Source of the DNA: Actinomycetes bacterium
GTDB taxonomy: Bacteria; Actinomycetota; Acidimicrobiia; Acidimicrobiales; Ilumatobacteraceae
DNA length: 64,000 nt
Assembly (NCBI GenBank): GCA_021414085.1
Contig: JAIOPC010000014.1
Location: 806,001 to 870,000 of the forward strand
Reading direction: 5' to 3'
The stretch's first letter is position 1, and every line of letters starts with the position of its first letter. The notes under the pieces are model-generated. The model worked only from the letters and a program-made list of their open reading frames with translations, was not told where the DNA came from and ran no database searches. A program made the position numbers and the translations under genes. Below, piece by piece: positions 32,263 through 41,587 of this stretch.

Positions 32263-33952
32263 CGACCACTTCGAGTTCTAGCAGGCCGTCGACATCTGCC
32301 CACGAGGCGATGCTGCCGGTGGCCATTCCCTCGATGGTGACCGAACCAACTTGGGTTGTCTTCGTCGCATCGCTGAACACTCTGGCGAACACATCGAAAC
32401 CCACTTCTTCGACTGTCGAACGCGCATCGAGGTCGGCGAGAGTGGTGAGCCCGGGTCCGGTAAACGAAATCGTGTCGAGTTCGTAGCCTGCATCGACGAT
32501 GGTGTCGTCGCCGAAATTGGACGTGGTATCGAACACGAAAGTGTCGTGCCCACCGAATCCGTCGACGAATAGTCCGTCCCCAACAAGCGTGTCGTCGCCC
32601 GCTCCACCGATCAGCGTGTCGTCGCCTCCAGAGGCGCCTGCGCTGAGGCTGAAGGCGTCGCCGATTAAGAGGTCGTCGCCGTTTCCACCGTTGAGTGTGT
32701 CGTCGCCGCCATGAACGTCGCCGAAGATTTCGAACGCATCACCAAGAATGAGGTCGTCGCCCGAGTCGCCGAAGATCACGTCGTTTCCCCCGCCACCGCC
32801 AGAGCCGAAGTCTCCGCTCTCGCTCTCGCCCTCGCATTCGCACAGCTCGTCGCCGGCGATGAGAATCGCATCGCCGATGATGAAGTCGTCGTCACCACCA
32901 CCAAAGATGCGATCGTCGCCTCCGTCCTGAAAGCCGTCCAGGAAGCGCGCGTCGCCGACGAGCAGGTCGTTGCCGGCAAAGCCGTAGATGACGTCGTCGC
33001 TACAAATTTCGGTCGCGCACGTGGCTAAGTCGAAGTCCGACTCCTCGTTGAGAGGAACAACGAGCAGGCCGCCGTCGCCAGCGATGAGGTCGCTGCAGTG
33101 CGTGCCGAAAATGGTTTCGTTCTCAGCAGTGCCGTTGAGAAAGACGCCGTCGAACGCAAACTCGATGCCGAAGAAGTCGTCGACACCGTCGTCGTCGCTG
33201 TCGCCCAGTACCGGTTCACTGAACATTGGCGAGCAAGAGAAGGTGCGCGGCGGAGGCAGGCTGACGGGAACGAATGACTCGTCGTCAACTCCCGGAGGAG
33301 GATTCGGCGGCAGCGGCTGGCACGGGCCGGTGTTGAGCGCGATCTCGACACCAGGCTCAAGACCTTCGAAGTCGAGAGTGCCGGCCGGGGCGTCGTCAAC
33401 CAAGAACGTCACGACGAGAAACTCGTCGCCGCCGAACGTGGCTTGCGGCGGTGCGTCGTCGCTGGGATTTTCGTCGTGTGCCGGGAACCGCAGGCGGTCG
33501 ATCTCCGGATCGAAGTCGGTGATCACGTCGCTATCGCTGGGGTCGAACGCGAAGACGTCGCAACTGCCGCCACCGGTGAGTGTGTCGCCGCCCGGCCCAC
33601 CGGACAGGAAATCGCGACCGTCACCGCCGTCGAGAACGTCGTCGCCCTCCTCGCCGTACAGGGCATCGTTGGCGCCGGCGCCCGCCAACGTGTCGGCTGC
33701 GTTGGTACCGAAGACGAGATCGTTGAGCGGCGTGCCGTCGAAGCTCGTGACGTCGGTGGTGGCCTCGTCGCAAAGGTCGCCGAGGCCGTCGCCGTCGATG
33801 TCGCCCTGGAACGGGTCGGCAACTGCCGGGCAGACATCCTGCTCATCGGGGATTTTGTCGCCATCGGCGTCGACTAGCGCGGCATGTGCCGGCGCAAGCT
33901 GGAACACAACCAGCCCGCCAAACACAGCTAACGACACCAAGCGACGACGCAT
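32252..33952 (-). CDS. Large secreted RTX calcium-binding protein
   Basis: 566 aa from ATG at 33952, chosen because GGAGG lies 5 nt upstream and an earlier TTG would overlap it. Order: signal peptide (RRRLVSLAVFGGLVVFQLAPAHA); DADGD..D.DGDGLGD calcium segment; RTX block (AADTLAGAGANDALYGEEGD...); a module with TDFDPEIDRLRF and PSDDAPPQATFGG shared with the protein at 23155-24330; Pro-rich linker; a second irregular RTX block (about 275-470); and a C-terminal beta-rich region. Likely a cell-surface or exported structural/adhesive protein. The cysteines (CSPMF, CATEICSD, CECE) are unusual for RTX proteins. Confidence 0.87.
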   Translation of the reverse strand: MRRRLVSLAVFGGLVVFQLAPAHAALVDADGDKIPDEQDVCPAVADPFQGDIDGDGLGDLCDEATTDVTSFDGTPLNDLVFGTNAADTLAGAGANDALYGEEGDDVLDGGDGRDFLSGGPGGDTLTGGGSCDVFAFDPSDSDVITDFDPEIDRLRFPAHDENPSDDAPPQATFGGDEFLVVTFLVDDAPAGTLDFEGLEPGVEIALNTGPCQPLPPNPPPGVDDESFVPVSLPPPRTFSCSPMFSEPVLGDSDDDGVDDFFGIEFAFDGVFLNGTAENETIFGTHCSDLIAGDGGLLVVPLNEESDFDLATCATEICSDDVIYGFAGNDLLVGDARFLDGFQDGGDDRIFGGGDDDFIIGDAILIAGDELCECEGESESGDFGSGGGGGNDVIFGDSGDDLILGDAFEIFGDVHGGDDTLNGGNGDDLLIGDAFSLSAGASGGDDTLIGGAGDDTLVGDGLFVDGFGGHDTFVFDTTSNFGDDTIVDAGYELDTISFTGPGLTTLADLDARSTVEEVGFDVFARVFSDATKTTQVGSVTIEGMATGSIASWADVDGLLELEVVVTP

Positions 33953-34070
33953 CGGAACCTCCAAAATCCCTAGCGGATGTTAGCAACGCGGTGGTGTGTG
34001 GCGACGCGTGGTCGCGGAGCTGCCACTTCGTCGGCGATTGCCAAGCTCAGTCTCTACAGCAGGTTGAGGG

Positions 34071-34538
34071 TTACTCCGCTTGACCGCAAACCGTGAGACC
34101 GTAGTCAGCCAGTTGTTGGTTGATGCTGGCAAACGGGTCGGTGCCGGAACCGACCACGGCTGCGGGGTCGGCCTCGATCGTGTCGAGCACCTCGAGAGTG
34201 TCGTCGATCAATCCCTGCAGGAGCGCTTCGTCACCGGCGGGAAACCCGAGGGCTTCGATCCCCGCCATCGTGTCGCGCAGTCCGGGTGCAACGACGTCGG
34301 TGAAGAACACGATTTGGCTTGCCTGATCCGTCACGGTGGCCGAAGCTGCCTCAGCGGTCGCGTTAAAGCTGGTGCAGAGCGCGTTGCCCTCGGTGAGGAA
34401 CTCGGCCTTCGAGATCGCCGCCTTGGTGGTGGTATCGCTGGCCTTGTTGCTGTCGTTGTTGGTGTCGTCGCTGCACGACGTGGCTGCGCTGAGGGTGACT
34501 AGGAGGGCTGCGGCTACCAAAGTTCTGCGAGAGGTCAT
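34071..34538 (-). CDS. Small lipoprotein of unknown function
   Basis: 155 aa from ATG at 34538. Lipoprotein signal RTLVAAALLVTLSAATSC, then a Ser/Asp/Thr linker and a helical domain (KAEFLTEGNALCTSFNATAE... LRDTMAGIEALGFPAGDEAL... INQQLADYGLTVCG) with a conserved-looking Cys near each end. Similar short helical actinobacterial lipoproteins are uncharacterised. Its start is 19 nt from the divergent nhaA start. Confidence 0.78.
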   Translation of the reverse strand: MTSRRTLVAAALLVTLSAATSCSDDTNNDSNKASDTTTKAAISKAEFLTEGNALCTSFNATAEAASATVTDQASQIVFFTDVVAPGLRDTMAGIEALGFPAGDEALLQGLIDDTLEVLDTIEADPAAVVGSGTDPFASINQQLADYGLTVCGQAE

Positions 34539-34557
34539 GGGTGCCAGAATAACGCCC

Positions 34558-35853
34558 ATGAACTTCGTGCGACCGCAACGATCGCTGCTTCGTCGCTTGT
34601 CGCCCCTGCGCGACTTCATGGCGACCGAGTCCGCCGGCGCAGTACTGATTGCCGTCGGCGCGGTCACGGCCTTGATCTGGGCGAACTCGCCATGGTCGGC
34701 CTCGTACGAAAACTTGTGGTCGAGTCGCGCCTCGATATCACTCGCCGGCCACTCGTTGGATCTTGATCTTCGTCACTGGTTGAACGAGGGCCTGATGACG
34801 ATCTTCTTCTTGGTAGTTGGCCTCGAGATCAAGCGGGAGATGGTCGACGGGCACCTTTCAAATCGACGCGCCGCAATGTTGCCGATCGTCGGTGCAGTCG
34901 GCGGCATGGTGCTGCCGGCCCTCGTCTACCTCGCAATCGCGGGCGGCGACGCATCGCGCGGGTGGGCCATCCCGATGGCGACGGACATTGCGCTCGCTGT
35001 CGGTGTGCTCTCGGTCGCCGCATCGCGTTTGCCGACCTCGCTGCGCGCGTTCCTGCTGGGTCTCGCGATCGTCGATGACATCGGCGCGATCTTGATTATC
35101 GCCGCCGTCTACTCCACTGGACTTCTATGGGGTTGGCTGCTCGCCGCGCTCTTTGGTCTCGTCGTGGTCTTCATCGTTCGGCAGTTGGGCGTGCACGCGC
35201 TCGGCGTGTACATCGTGCTTGGTGTCGTCGTTTGGCTCGCACTGCATGAAGCTGGTGTCCATCCAACTCTCGCCGGGGTAACACTTGGTCTGCTCGCGCC
35301 GTCGGTTCCGCGCCTGCAACCCGAATACATCGATGTGGATGAGCTCGCCGATGTTTCGAGCGTGCAGGCTGTGCGCTCAACAACGGAGATTGCACGCGGC
35401 TCTGTGTCGGTGGTCGAGTGGTTGCAGTACGTGCTGCATCCCTGGTCGAGCTATCTGATTGTCCCGCTGTTCGCTCTGGCGAACGCAGGGATCATGATCT
35501 CCGCCGACGGCTTGCGTGACGCCGCGAGTTCACCCGTTGCCTGGGGAGTGTTCGCCGGGCTCGTCGTTGGTAAGCCGCTTGGAATTCTGCTTGCCGCCGC
35601 TCTCTCGGCTCGCGCCGGGATCACAGAATTGCCGGAGGGCGCGGGACGCATTCAGTTGCTCGGTGTCGGCACGACGGCGGGTATCGGCTTCACGGTTGCG
35701 ATCTTCATCACCGAACTGGCACTGACCGAGCCGGCTCAGCGCGCCGATGCGAAACTCGCGATTCTCGCGGCCTCCGTGCTGGCGGCGGTGGCTTCCACGT
35801 TGTTGCTGCGGGCGAGCACCGGCCGTGCTGCTACGTCATCAGACCCGCGATGA
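34558..35853 (+). CDS. nhaA: Na+/H+ antiporter NhaA
   Basis: 431 aa from ATG at 34558. Inner-membrane Na+(Li+)/H+ exchange. The ion-binding aspartates are present in FLLGLAIVDDIGAILI (Asp173, Asp174), and the helix-IV region ATDIALAVGVLSV matches the family. The N-terminus TESAGAVLIAVGAVTALIWANSPW is typical. The gene ends 23 nt inside the convergent DUF1345 gene. No adjacent nhaR. Confidence 0.94.
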   Translation: MNFVRPQRSLLRRLSPLRDFMATESAGAVLIAVGAVTALIWANSPWSASYENLWSSRASISLAGHSLDLDLRHWLNEGLMTIFFLVVGLEIKREMVDGHLSNRRAAMLPIVGAVGGMVLPALVYLAIAGGDASRGWAIPMATDIALAVGVLSVAASRLPTSLRAFLLGLAIVDDIGAILIIAAVYSTGLLWGWLLAALFGLVVVFIVRQLGVHALGVYIVLGVVVWLALHEAGVHPTLAGVTLGLLAPSVPRLQPEYIDVDELADVSSVQAVRSTTEIARGSVSVVEWLQYVLHPWSSYLIVPLFALANAGIMISADGLRDAASSPVAWGVFAGLVVGKPLGILLAAALSARAGITELPEGAGRIQLLGVGTTAGIGFTVAIFITELALTEPAQRADAKLAILAASVLAAVASTLLLRASTGRAATSSDPR

Positions 35854-36484
35854 GATTGATCGCTACCGCGATGATGACGGCACCGAAGACATAGGCAAGC
35901 AACGCCTGTTGCAGCACTATGCGTCGGATGGTCGGCGAGGTGATCTCGGTGTCGGAGACTTGAAAGGTCATGCCAACGGTGAGCGAGATGTACGCGAAGT
36001 CGTGATAGTTGGGTGCGTCGTCGCCTGGAAACGTGATGCCCCCGACTGGCGCAAGGTAGTAGCGATGGGCGTAGCGCAGCGCGAACACCGTTTGAATCGT
36101 GAGCCAGGACACGATGATGGTGAGAACGCTGCCAGTGGTGAGCAGAATCTCCATGGTTCGAGTGGGCGTGCGCGATGCCTCAAGCAGTGCGCACATCACC
36201 CCAATCAGGCTTGCAGTTGCAGACGCCACCAGCAGCCCCCGAGTGGCGGTACGACTGTCATCCTCTCGAATCGAGAGCAACTGTGTCGCCTGTGCATCCA
36301 ACGCGAGAATGGGAATCCATGTGCGCAGCAGCACCACTGATGCGCCGGCCACCCAGCCGGCCACGATGGCCAGCTGCCACGGCGCGGCTTGCACCACGGC
36401 GACGGCGACAAGCAATACGACGACTGCGCCAACAATCACGCGTCGTCGTTCCGACGGCAGGCTGTCGACGACGTTTTTGGTCAC
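35831..36484 (-). CDS. DUF1345 family membrane protein
   Basis: 217 aa with about five membrane helices. The family pattern [19 protein letters not shown] (about 165-183) identifies DUF1345, whose function is unknown. Its start overlaps the stop of the B12-binding mutase subunit by 4 nt, so it is translated from the same message as the acyl-CoA mutase genes. The 3' end overlaps nhaA by 23 nt. Confidence 0.85.
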   Translation of the reverse strand: MTKNVVDSLPSERRRVIVGAVVVLLVAVAVVQAAPWQLAIVAGWVAGASVVLLRTWIPILALDAQATQLLSIREDDSRTATRGLLVASATASLIGVMCALLEASRTPTRTMEILLTTGSVLTIIVSWLTIQTVFALRYAHRYYLAPVGGITFPGDDAPNYHDFAYISLTVGMTFQVSDTEITSPTIRRIVLQQALLAYVFGAVIIAVAINLIAGLMT

Positions 36485-36882
36485 GTCGGGCTCGCGGCAT
36501 CAAGGGCCGCCCGCACTTCGCCGACGATCTGCGCGGCGGTGGCGCCCGGGGTGAGAACGGTTGTGATGCCGACCGCGCGCAGTGGCTCCAAATCGTGATC
36601 GGGCACAATCCCGCCGAGGATCACAGGAATCGAGCTGCCCCGCTGCCGAAGTTCTGCGACGACTAGCGGGGCCAGCGTCATGTGTGCACCCGACAACATC
36701 GACAGGCCGATGGCATCGACGTCCTCATCGATGGCAGCGGCCGCAACGGTCTGCGGTGTTTGGAAGAGACCGGTGTAGATGACTTCGTACCCAGCGTCGC
36801 GCAAGATGCGCGCGACGACCTTGATGCCGCGGTCGTGGCCGTCGAGCCCGACCTTGGCGATGAGTATGCGCTCGCCGGCCAT
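36481..36882 (-). CDS. Acyl-CoA mutase small subunit, B12-binding domain (methylmalonyl-CoA mutase type)
   Basis: 133 aa from ATG at 36882. A stand-alone cobalamin-binding Rossmann-like domain with the base-off/His-on motif D14-G-H16-D-R-G19 ([13 protein letters not shown]), followed by GLSMLSGAH and ILGGIVP that bind the nucleotide loop. Together with the large subunit it would rearrange the carbon skeleton of an acyl-CoA. The start overlaps the large-subunit stop by 1 nt (TGATG). Separate subunits are known for isobutyryl-CoA-type and archaeal mutases. Confidence 0.9.
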   Translation of the reverse strand: MAGERILIAKVGLDGHDRGIKVVARILRDAGYEVIYTGLFQTPQTVAAAAIDEDVDAIGLSMLSGAHMTLAPLVVAELRQRGSSIPVILGGIVPDHDLEPLRAVGITTVLTPGATAAQIVGEVRAALDAASPT

Positions 36883-38516
36883 CAGATCACCGGCACTTCC
36901 ACGTAGCGGCCGAACTCCGCCTCGAGCGTCGCCATGATCTCGCCCAGCGTGGCGTACGCGTTGACCGCTTCGATGAACGCGGGCATCAGGTTGGCTTCCG
37001 GGTCGGCCGCCGTAGTCCGCACGGTTGCGAGTGCCGCGTCGACTGCCGATTGCGACCGATCGTGGCGCACTTGTTCGAGGCGCTTGCGCTGACGCTGCTC
37101 GTCCTCGGCTGAGATCTTCAGCAACTCCATCTGCGCGTCGTCGTTGCCCTCGGTGAAGCGATTGACGCCCACTGTGATGCGGCGGCCGTCGTTCAGCGCC
37201 CGTTCCAATTCGAATGCGGAGTCGGCGATCTTGCCCTGGAACCAGTTCTCCTCGATGCCACGTATCGCACCTTCCAGCATCGAGCCACCGCCGAGTTCGT
37301 TGAGGTAGCCGAACAGTGCTTCTGCCTGGCGTTCCATCTCGTCGGTCAGCGCCTCGACGAAGTACGAGCCGCCGAGCGGATCGGCGACGTGCGCGACGTT
37401 GGTCTCGTGCGCAATGACCTGTTGCGTGCGCAGGGCGATGCGCGCCGCCTTCTCTGTCGGTAGTGCCATCGCCTCGTCCATCGAGTTGGTGTGTAGCGAC
37501 TGCGCGCCACCCAGCACGCCCGCGAGCGCCTCGATTGCGGTGCGCACGATGTTGACCTCTGGTTGCTGCGCAGTTAATGACACACCCGCGGTTTGGCAAT
37601 GAAAGCGCAACTGCATCGAACGCGGATCGGTTGCCCCGTACCGATCGCGTAGCCATCGCGCCCAAATGCGTCGCGCGGCGCGGTACTTGGCGATCTCTTC
37701 AAAGAAGTCGATGTGCGCGTTGAAGAAGAAGCTCAAGCGCGGTGCGAAGCTGTCGACGGCGAGCCCGGCCTGCATCGCCAACTCGACGTATGCGAAGCCG
37801 TTAGCGAGCGTGAACGCCAGTTCTTCAGCCGCAGTCGATCCAGCCTCGCGAATGTGATAGCCGGAGATCGAGATCGAGTGCCAGCGCGGCATCTCCGCAG
37901 CTGAGAACGCGATGGTGTCGCGAACCAACCGCATCGAGGGCCGTGGCGGAAACACGAACTCCTTCTGTGCCTGGTACTCCTTGAGGATGTCGTTCTGCAG
38001 CGTTCCGCCCAGCTGCGCGCGTGGCGTGCCCGCCTTCTCGGCTTGCGCGACGAACATCGCCATGATCACTGCGGCGGGGGAGTTGATCGTCATCGAAGTC
38101 GTGATCGCGCCGAGATCGATGCCGGCGTAGAGGTCGGCCATATCGGCGAGCGTGTCGATGGCGACACCGCAGCGACCGACTTCGCCCAGCGACATCGGGT
38201 GGTCGGAGTCGAGGCCGAGCAATGTCGGCATGTCGAATGCTGTCGACAAGCCAGTGCCACCGGCGCGGATGATCTCCTTGAACCGCCAGTTGGTGTCGTC
38301 GGCAGTGCCGAAACCCGCGAACATGCGCATCGTCCACAGCTTCGAGCGGTACATCGAGGCGTAGGGACCGCGCGTGTAGGGGTATTGGCCGGGGAAGTCG
38401 CCGTCGTCGGGGCCGTACACACCAGCGAGCGGTATGCCCGACATCGTTTCGAATTGGGCATCGGCCGGAACGGACGCGGCGTATGCCTGATCCCAAAGTT
38501 GTCGGTTCGTTGCCAC
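36882..38516 (-). CDS. Acyl-CoA mutase large subunit (methylmalonyl-CoA mutase family)
   Basis: 544 aa from GTG at 38516 (TTG at 38522 is equally possible; no ribosome site, but TATATT 8 nt upstream could mark a leaderless start). TIM-barrel radical mutase: [59 protein letters not shown] and [12 protein letters not shown]. Tyr in the ASMY position and Arg in the SMRL position correspond to the residues that read the carboxylate of methylmalonyl-CoA; isobutyryl-CoA mutases replace these with Phe and Gln. So methylmalonyl- or ethylmalonyl-CoA is favoured. No MeaB chaperone is nearby. Confidence 0.9.
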   Translation of the reverse strand: MATNRQLWDQAYAASVPADAQFETMSGIPLAGVYGPDDGDFPGQYPYTRGPYASMYRSKLWTMRMFAGFGTADDTNWRFKEIIRAGGTGLSTAFDMPTLLGLDSDHPMSLGEVGRCGVAIDTLADMADLYAGIDLGAITTSMTINSPAAVIMAMFVAQAEKAGTPRAQLGGTLQNDILKEYQAQKEFVFPPRPSMRLVRDTIAFSAAEMPRWHSISISGYHIREAGSTAAEELAFTLANGFAYVELAMQAGLAVDSFAPRLSFFFNAHIDFFEEIAKYRAARRIWARWLRDRYGATDPRSMQLRFHCQTAGVSLTAQQPEVNIVRTAIEALAGVLGGAQSLHTNSMDEAMALPTEKAARIALRTQQVIAHETNVAHVADPLGGSYFVEALTDEMERQAEALFGYLNELGGGSMLEGAIRGIEENWFQGKIADSAFELERALNDGRRITVGVNRFTEGNDDAQMELLKISAEDEQRQRKRLEQVRHDRSQSAVDAALATVRTTAADPEANLMPAFIEAVNAYATLGEIMATLEAEFGRYVEVPVI

Positions 38517-38541
38517 TAGCAAGGAATATACGTGCCGCGCA

Positions 38542-38565
38542 CCCTGGCACGAGCCTGCGCCAGGG
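38542..38565 (-). terminator. Hairpin after the DUF4188 gene
   Basis: CCCTGGC (38542-38548) and GCCAGGG (38559-38565) form a perfect 7-bp stem with a 10-base loop directly after the TAA stop of the DUF4188 gene. There is no clear U-tract, so it may be a processing or weak terminator structure separating that gene from the mutase operon. Confidence 0.5.
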
Positions 38566-39051
38566 TTATGTGGCGCTCGCCGTCATCCGTTGGCGTGCCG
38601 CATCGCGCGCTTCGGTGACCGATAGATGCGTGCCCGCGGCGGCGAGTCCCATGATCGGCATGTTGCCGTAGACCGTTTCGTAGTCGCCAGCGTGAATCTT
38701 GTATGTCTCGTGGTAGATGCCCACGTCGCCGCTGGCACCGACCTTCTTGTTGAACTTCCTCCAGGGCGCCAGATGTGGATCGTTGGCATCTCGAGCGAAG
38801 CGCTCTAGATGCTCGAAGCTGCGCCAGTACTGGACACTTGTGATGGTGCGGCCACCGAAGGCGAGTCGCGCGTTGAGCAGACCGCGGTCGGGGTTCTTCT
38901 GCAGCACCCGCAACATCTTGGGCATGGCGACGAACACCGGCATCCAGCGGTGAACCTTCCACAGCTTGTTGAACCGCATCCCGATCAGGAAGACGACGAA
39001 GTCCTCGTCCATTGCTGCGGTGTAGCGGCCCTTGTGCACCTTTGCCATCAT
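38566..39051 (-). CDS. DUF4188 (monooxygenase-like) family protein
   Basis: 161 aa from ATG at 39051 (39048 also possible). The pattern [25 protein letters not shown], then [18 protein letters not shown] and [20 protein letters not shown], fits DUF4188, a ferredoxin-like (dimeric alpha-beta barrel) family related to phenylacetaldoxime dehydratase and small monooxygenases; the true activity is unknown. It is divergent from a MerR regulator, with a double palindromic operator between the two, so MerR probably controls it. Confidence 0.82.
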   Translation of the reverse strand: MMAKVHKGRYTAAMDEDFVVFLIGMRFNKLWKVHRWMPVFVAMPKMLRVLQKNPDRGLLNARLAFGGRTITSVQYWRSFEHLERFARDANDPHLAPWRKFNKKVGASGDVGIYHETYKIHAGDYETVYGNMPIMGLAAAGTHLSVTEARDAARQRMTASAT

Positions 39052-39061
39052 GACTCCCAAT

Positions 39062-39101
39062 AGATAGTTGTACTGTCTGTTGCGGATAGTAGAACTATCC
39101 G
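39062..39101. promoter_or_regulatory. Double palindromic operator between the DUF4188 and MerR genes
   Basis: CGGATAGT-AGA-ACTATCCG (39083-39101) is a perfect palindrome. AGATAGT-TGT-ACTGTCT (39062-39078) is a near copy with one mismatch between arms. The centres are 22 bp apart, two helical turns, so two dimers could sit on the same face of DNA. It fills the 53-bp gap between the divergent starts. Confidence 0.82.
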
Positions 39102-39104
39102 TCT

Positions 39105-39779
39105 ATGGTGTCAAGGGTGAAGATCAGGGAGTTATCCGATGTCACTGGCGTGACGGTGGCGACCCTGAAGTACTACCTGCGCGAGGGTCTCCTGCACGGC
39201 GGTGCGGCAACCGCGGTGAACCAAGCCGACTACGACGAGTCGCATGTACGGCGAGTGCGGTTGGTGCGAGCGCTATTGCAGCTCGGTCGGCTCAGCATCG
39301 CCGACGCGCAGCTGGTGCTCGCGGCGGTCGACGACGACTCGATTGCAATACACGATGCGTTCGCCGTAGCCCAAGACGCGATGGTGCCCGCACGCGATCG
39401 TTCCGGCCCGCAGTACGCAGCTGCGCTGGACGAGGTGGTCGCCTTCGTGCGCCGCCATCGTCTACAAGTGCGTCCCGATGCACATGTGCTGGAAATGCTT
39501 GCCGACGCGGTCGTCACCATGGACGACTTGGGATTCAGCGATGCGCTGGGCACTCCGCGGCTGGCGTCGTTCGATGGCTTACTGGAGATGGCACTTCCGA
39601 TTGCCGAGTTCGAGGTGGCGTCAACGCGCGATGACATCACGCGTGCAGAACAAATGGAATACACCGTGATCGGCACGATCACGTTTGAGGTGGCCTATGC
39701 CGCGCTGCGACGGATGGCGCTAGAGCACGCCAGTGCAATCAGGTTTGGGTCGCGCCGAAAACCTCGTCGAACAGATTGA
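39105..39779 (+). CDS. MerR-family transcriptional regulator
   Basis: 224 aa from ATG at 39105 (GTG at 39117 is an alternative). The winged-helix MerR DNA-binding domain is at the N-terminus (VKIRELSDVTGVTVATLKYY, then LREGLL and the wing), followed by an all-helical effector domain of about 150 residues without the cysteines of metal-sensing MerR proteins, so an organic ligand is more likely. The perfect palindrome CGGATAGTAGAACTATCCG lies 3 nt before its ATG. The 3' end overlaps the convergent hydrolase by 41 nt. Confidence 0.88.
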   Translation: MVSRVKIRELSDVTGVTVATLKYYLREGLLHGGAATAVNQADYDESHVRRVRLVRALLQLGRLSIADAQLVLAAVDDDSIAIHDAFAVAQDAMVPARDRSGPQYAAALDEVVAFVRRHRLQVRPDAHVLEMLADAVVTMDDLGFSDALGTPRLASFDGLLEMALPIAEFEVASTRDDITRAEQMEYTVIGTITFEVAYAALRRMALEHASAIRFGSRRKPRRTD

Positions 39780-40461
39780 TCATCGCCTGCCAAGATCGGC
39801 GGTCGCTTGCCTCGTGATACACGAAGCCGGGGCGACTTCCGTCCATCGCTTTGTTGGTGAAGCTGTGCCCCGCACCGCTGTAGAGGATCATCTGCCAATC
39901 GACACCTGCGGCGTTCATCTCGTCCTCGAACGTGGCGCGCTGCGACGGCGGGATGATCGGGTCGTCGACGCCGATACAAACCAACACCTTGCCGGTGATG
40001 TTGGCCGCGTCGCCCGGGCTCGGGTTGTCGAGTCCGCTATGGAAGCCAACAATGGCGTGGATCGGAGCGCTCGCCCGCCCAAGCTCGAGAACCATCGTGC
40101 CGCCGAAGCAGTAACCGATCGCGCCAACACGCGAGCGGTCCGCACGTGGATGGCCCAGCAGCACATCAAGGCCGGCGAAGGCACGTTGACGCGTGGTCGC
40201 CGGATCGTCGCGCAACGCGCCGAGCAACGTCGGCATTTCAGCAGCCGGCGGAGGAACACCGTCGCCGTAGTAGTCGAGCGCGAACGCGACGTAGCCGAGC
40301 TCCTCGGCCAGACGGCGCGCACGAAGCTTGGGATGACCGGTGAGGCCGGGACCCTCATGACACACCAGCACTGCTGGGCGCGGGTCGCTGCCATCAGGGA
40401 CCGCGAGATGACCCACGTATCGCACACCGTCGATGAAGTATTCGATGTCGTCACTCTGCAT
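39739..40461 (-). CDS. Dienelactone hydrolase-family protein
   Basis: 240 aa alpha/beta hydrolase. The nucleophile is Cys118 in AIGYCFGGTMV, the hallmark of dienelactone hydrolases; the Asp is in VCIGVDDPIIPP and the His in SGAGHSFTN. It hydrolyses a lactone or ester, classically in chlorocatechol breakdown, but here no such pathway adjoins. It is convergent with MerR (41-nt overlap) and divergent from the ABC ATPase gene, with 22 nt between starts. Confidence 0.9.
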   Translation of the reverse strand: MQSDDIEYFIDGVRYVGHLAVPDGSDPRPAVLVCHEGPGLTGHPKLRARRLAEELGYVAFALDYYGDGVPPPAAEMPTLLGALRDDPATTRQRAFAGLDVLLGHPRADRSRVGAIGYCFGGTMVLELGRASAPIHAIVGFHSGLDNPSPGDAANITGKVLVCIGVDDPIIPPSQRATFEDEMNAAGVDWQMILYSGAGHSFTNKAMDGSRPGFVYHEASDRRSWQAMINLFDEVFGATQT

Positions 40462-40483
40462 ACGCGCAAGCTACCTTTTCCCG

Positions 40484-41557
40484 ATGGCAACCGGTAGCTC
40501 GGTGAGTGAGCAGGCGATGGGCGGCGGCCGCATTGAGCTGACAGGTTTGTCGAAGTGGTATGGCGAGCAGCAGGTGCTCGACGAGATCGACCTTGTGATC
40601 GAGCCCGGCGAATTCTTTTCATTGCTTGGTCCGTCCGGTTGCGGGAAGACCACCACGCTGCGGCTGATCGGTGGTTTCGAGGAAATCGAGAGTGGCTCAG
40701 TCCGCATCGACGACGTCGATATGCAAGGCATCCCGCCCGAGAAGCGTCCGGTCAACACTGTGTTTCAGAGTTACGCGCTGTTTCCACATAAGAACGTTGC
40801 CGACAACGTCATGTTCGGGCTGCGGTTTCAGGATTGCACCAAGGCCGAGGCGCGCCGGCGTGTGGCTGAGGCTCTCGACTTGGTGCGCCTGTCGGAGTAC
40901 TCAAAGCGCAAACCGCACCAACTGTCGGGCGGTCAGCAGCAACGCGTCGCGCTTGCCCGTTCGCTGGTGCTGCGTCCGAAGGTACTGCTGCTCGACGAGC
41001 CACTCGGCGCGCTCGATGCCAAGCTGCGCCGCGTGTTGCAGGTGGAACTACGCGCACTGCATCGCGAGGTTGGCATCACCTTTGTCTATGTGACGCACGA
41101 TCAAGAGGAAGCGTTGACGATGAGCGATCGCTTGGCCGTGATGAACACGGGCCGCATCGAGCAAGTGGGCGCACCGCGCGAGGTCTACGACGAGCCCGCC
41201 AACAAGTACGTCGCCGATTTTCTCGGTCTCGCCAACCTGCTGCCCGCAACCTGTGACGGCAGTGGCGTTGAGGTGCTCGGGGCGCGCGTGGCAGCAGATC
41301 GGCGTGGCGTATCGGGTGCGTGCACTGTCTTGGTGCGGCCCGAGCGACTGGCGCTGGTACCGCCAACGGACGGGCAGTTGCGGGCGCAGGTCGATCACGT
41401 CGTGTTTGCGGGCGCCGCAACCCATCTGCACCTGCGTGTCGGAAGCCATGAATTGCAAGCGGTTGTGCCCAATGACGGGTCGGCCCTGGCCGCCGTTGAG
41501 GGCGGCGAGGTCGGGTTGCTGCTGAAACCCGATGCCTTACGGGTTCTCGCCGACTGA
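40484..41557 (+). CDS. ABC transporter ATPase, polyamine/Fe3+/opine (PotA-like) type
   Basis: 357 aa from ATG at 40484. Walker A GPSGCGKTTT, Q-loop FQSYALFPH, signature LSGGQQQRVALARSL, Walker B VLLLDEPLGALDAKLR, H-loop YVTHDQEEALTMSD, and a C-terminal TOBE regulatory domain (about 265-357). This is the PotA/FbpC/CysA layout. No permease adjoins it; the matching PotB/PotC/PotD-like genes are at 60110-63093 in the same window. It is probably the ATPase of that importer, though this is inferred. Confidence 0.92.
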   Translation: MATGSSVSEQAMGGGRIELTGLSKWYGEQQVLDEIDLVIEPGEFFSLLGPSGCGKTTTLRLIGGFEEIESGSVRIDDVDMQGIPPEKRPVNTVFQSYALFPHKNVADNVMFGLRFQDCTKAEARRRVAEALDLVRLSEYSKRKPHQLSGGQQQRVALARSLVLRPKVLLLDEPLGALDAKLRRVLQVELRALHREVGITFVYVTHDQEEALTMSDRLAVMNTGRIEQVGAPREVYDEPANKYVADFLGLANLLPATCDGSGVEVLGARVAADRRGVSGACTVLVRPERLALVPPTDGQLRAQVDHVVFAGAATHLHLRVGSHELQAVVPNDGSALAAVEGGEVGLLLKPDALRVLAD

Positions 41558-41587
41558 AGCGCACAACCGCCCCATTACGCTGAAACC

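Noticed and set aside
32711-33983. Several plus-strand open frames opposite the large RTX gene
   Set aside because: They arise because Asp/Gly-rich repeat DNA leaves few stops on the opposite strand; translations are low-complexity Ser/Pro without domains.
34336-34557. Upstream extension of nhaA
   Set aside because: The extension would cover the signal peptide region of the divergent lipoprotein gene; the ATG at 34558 begins the normal NhaA N-terminus.
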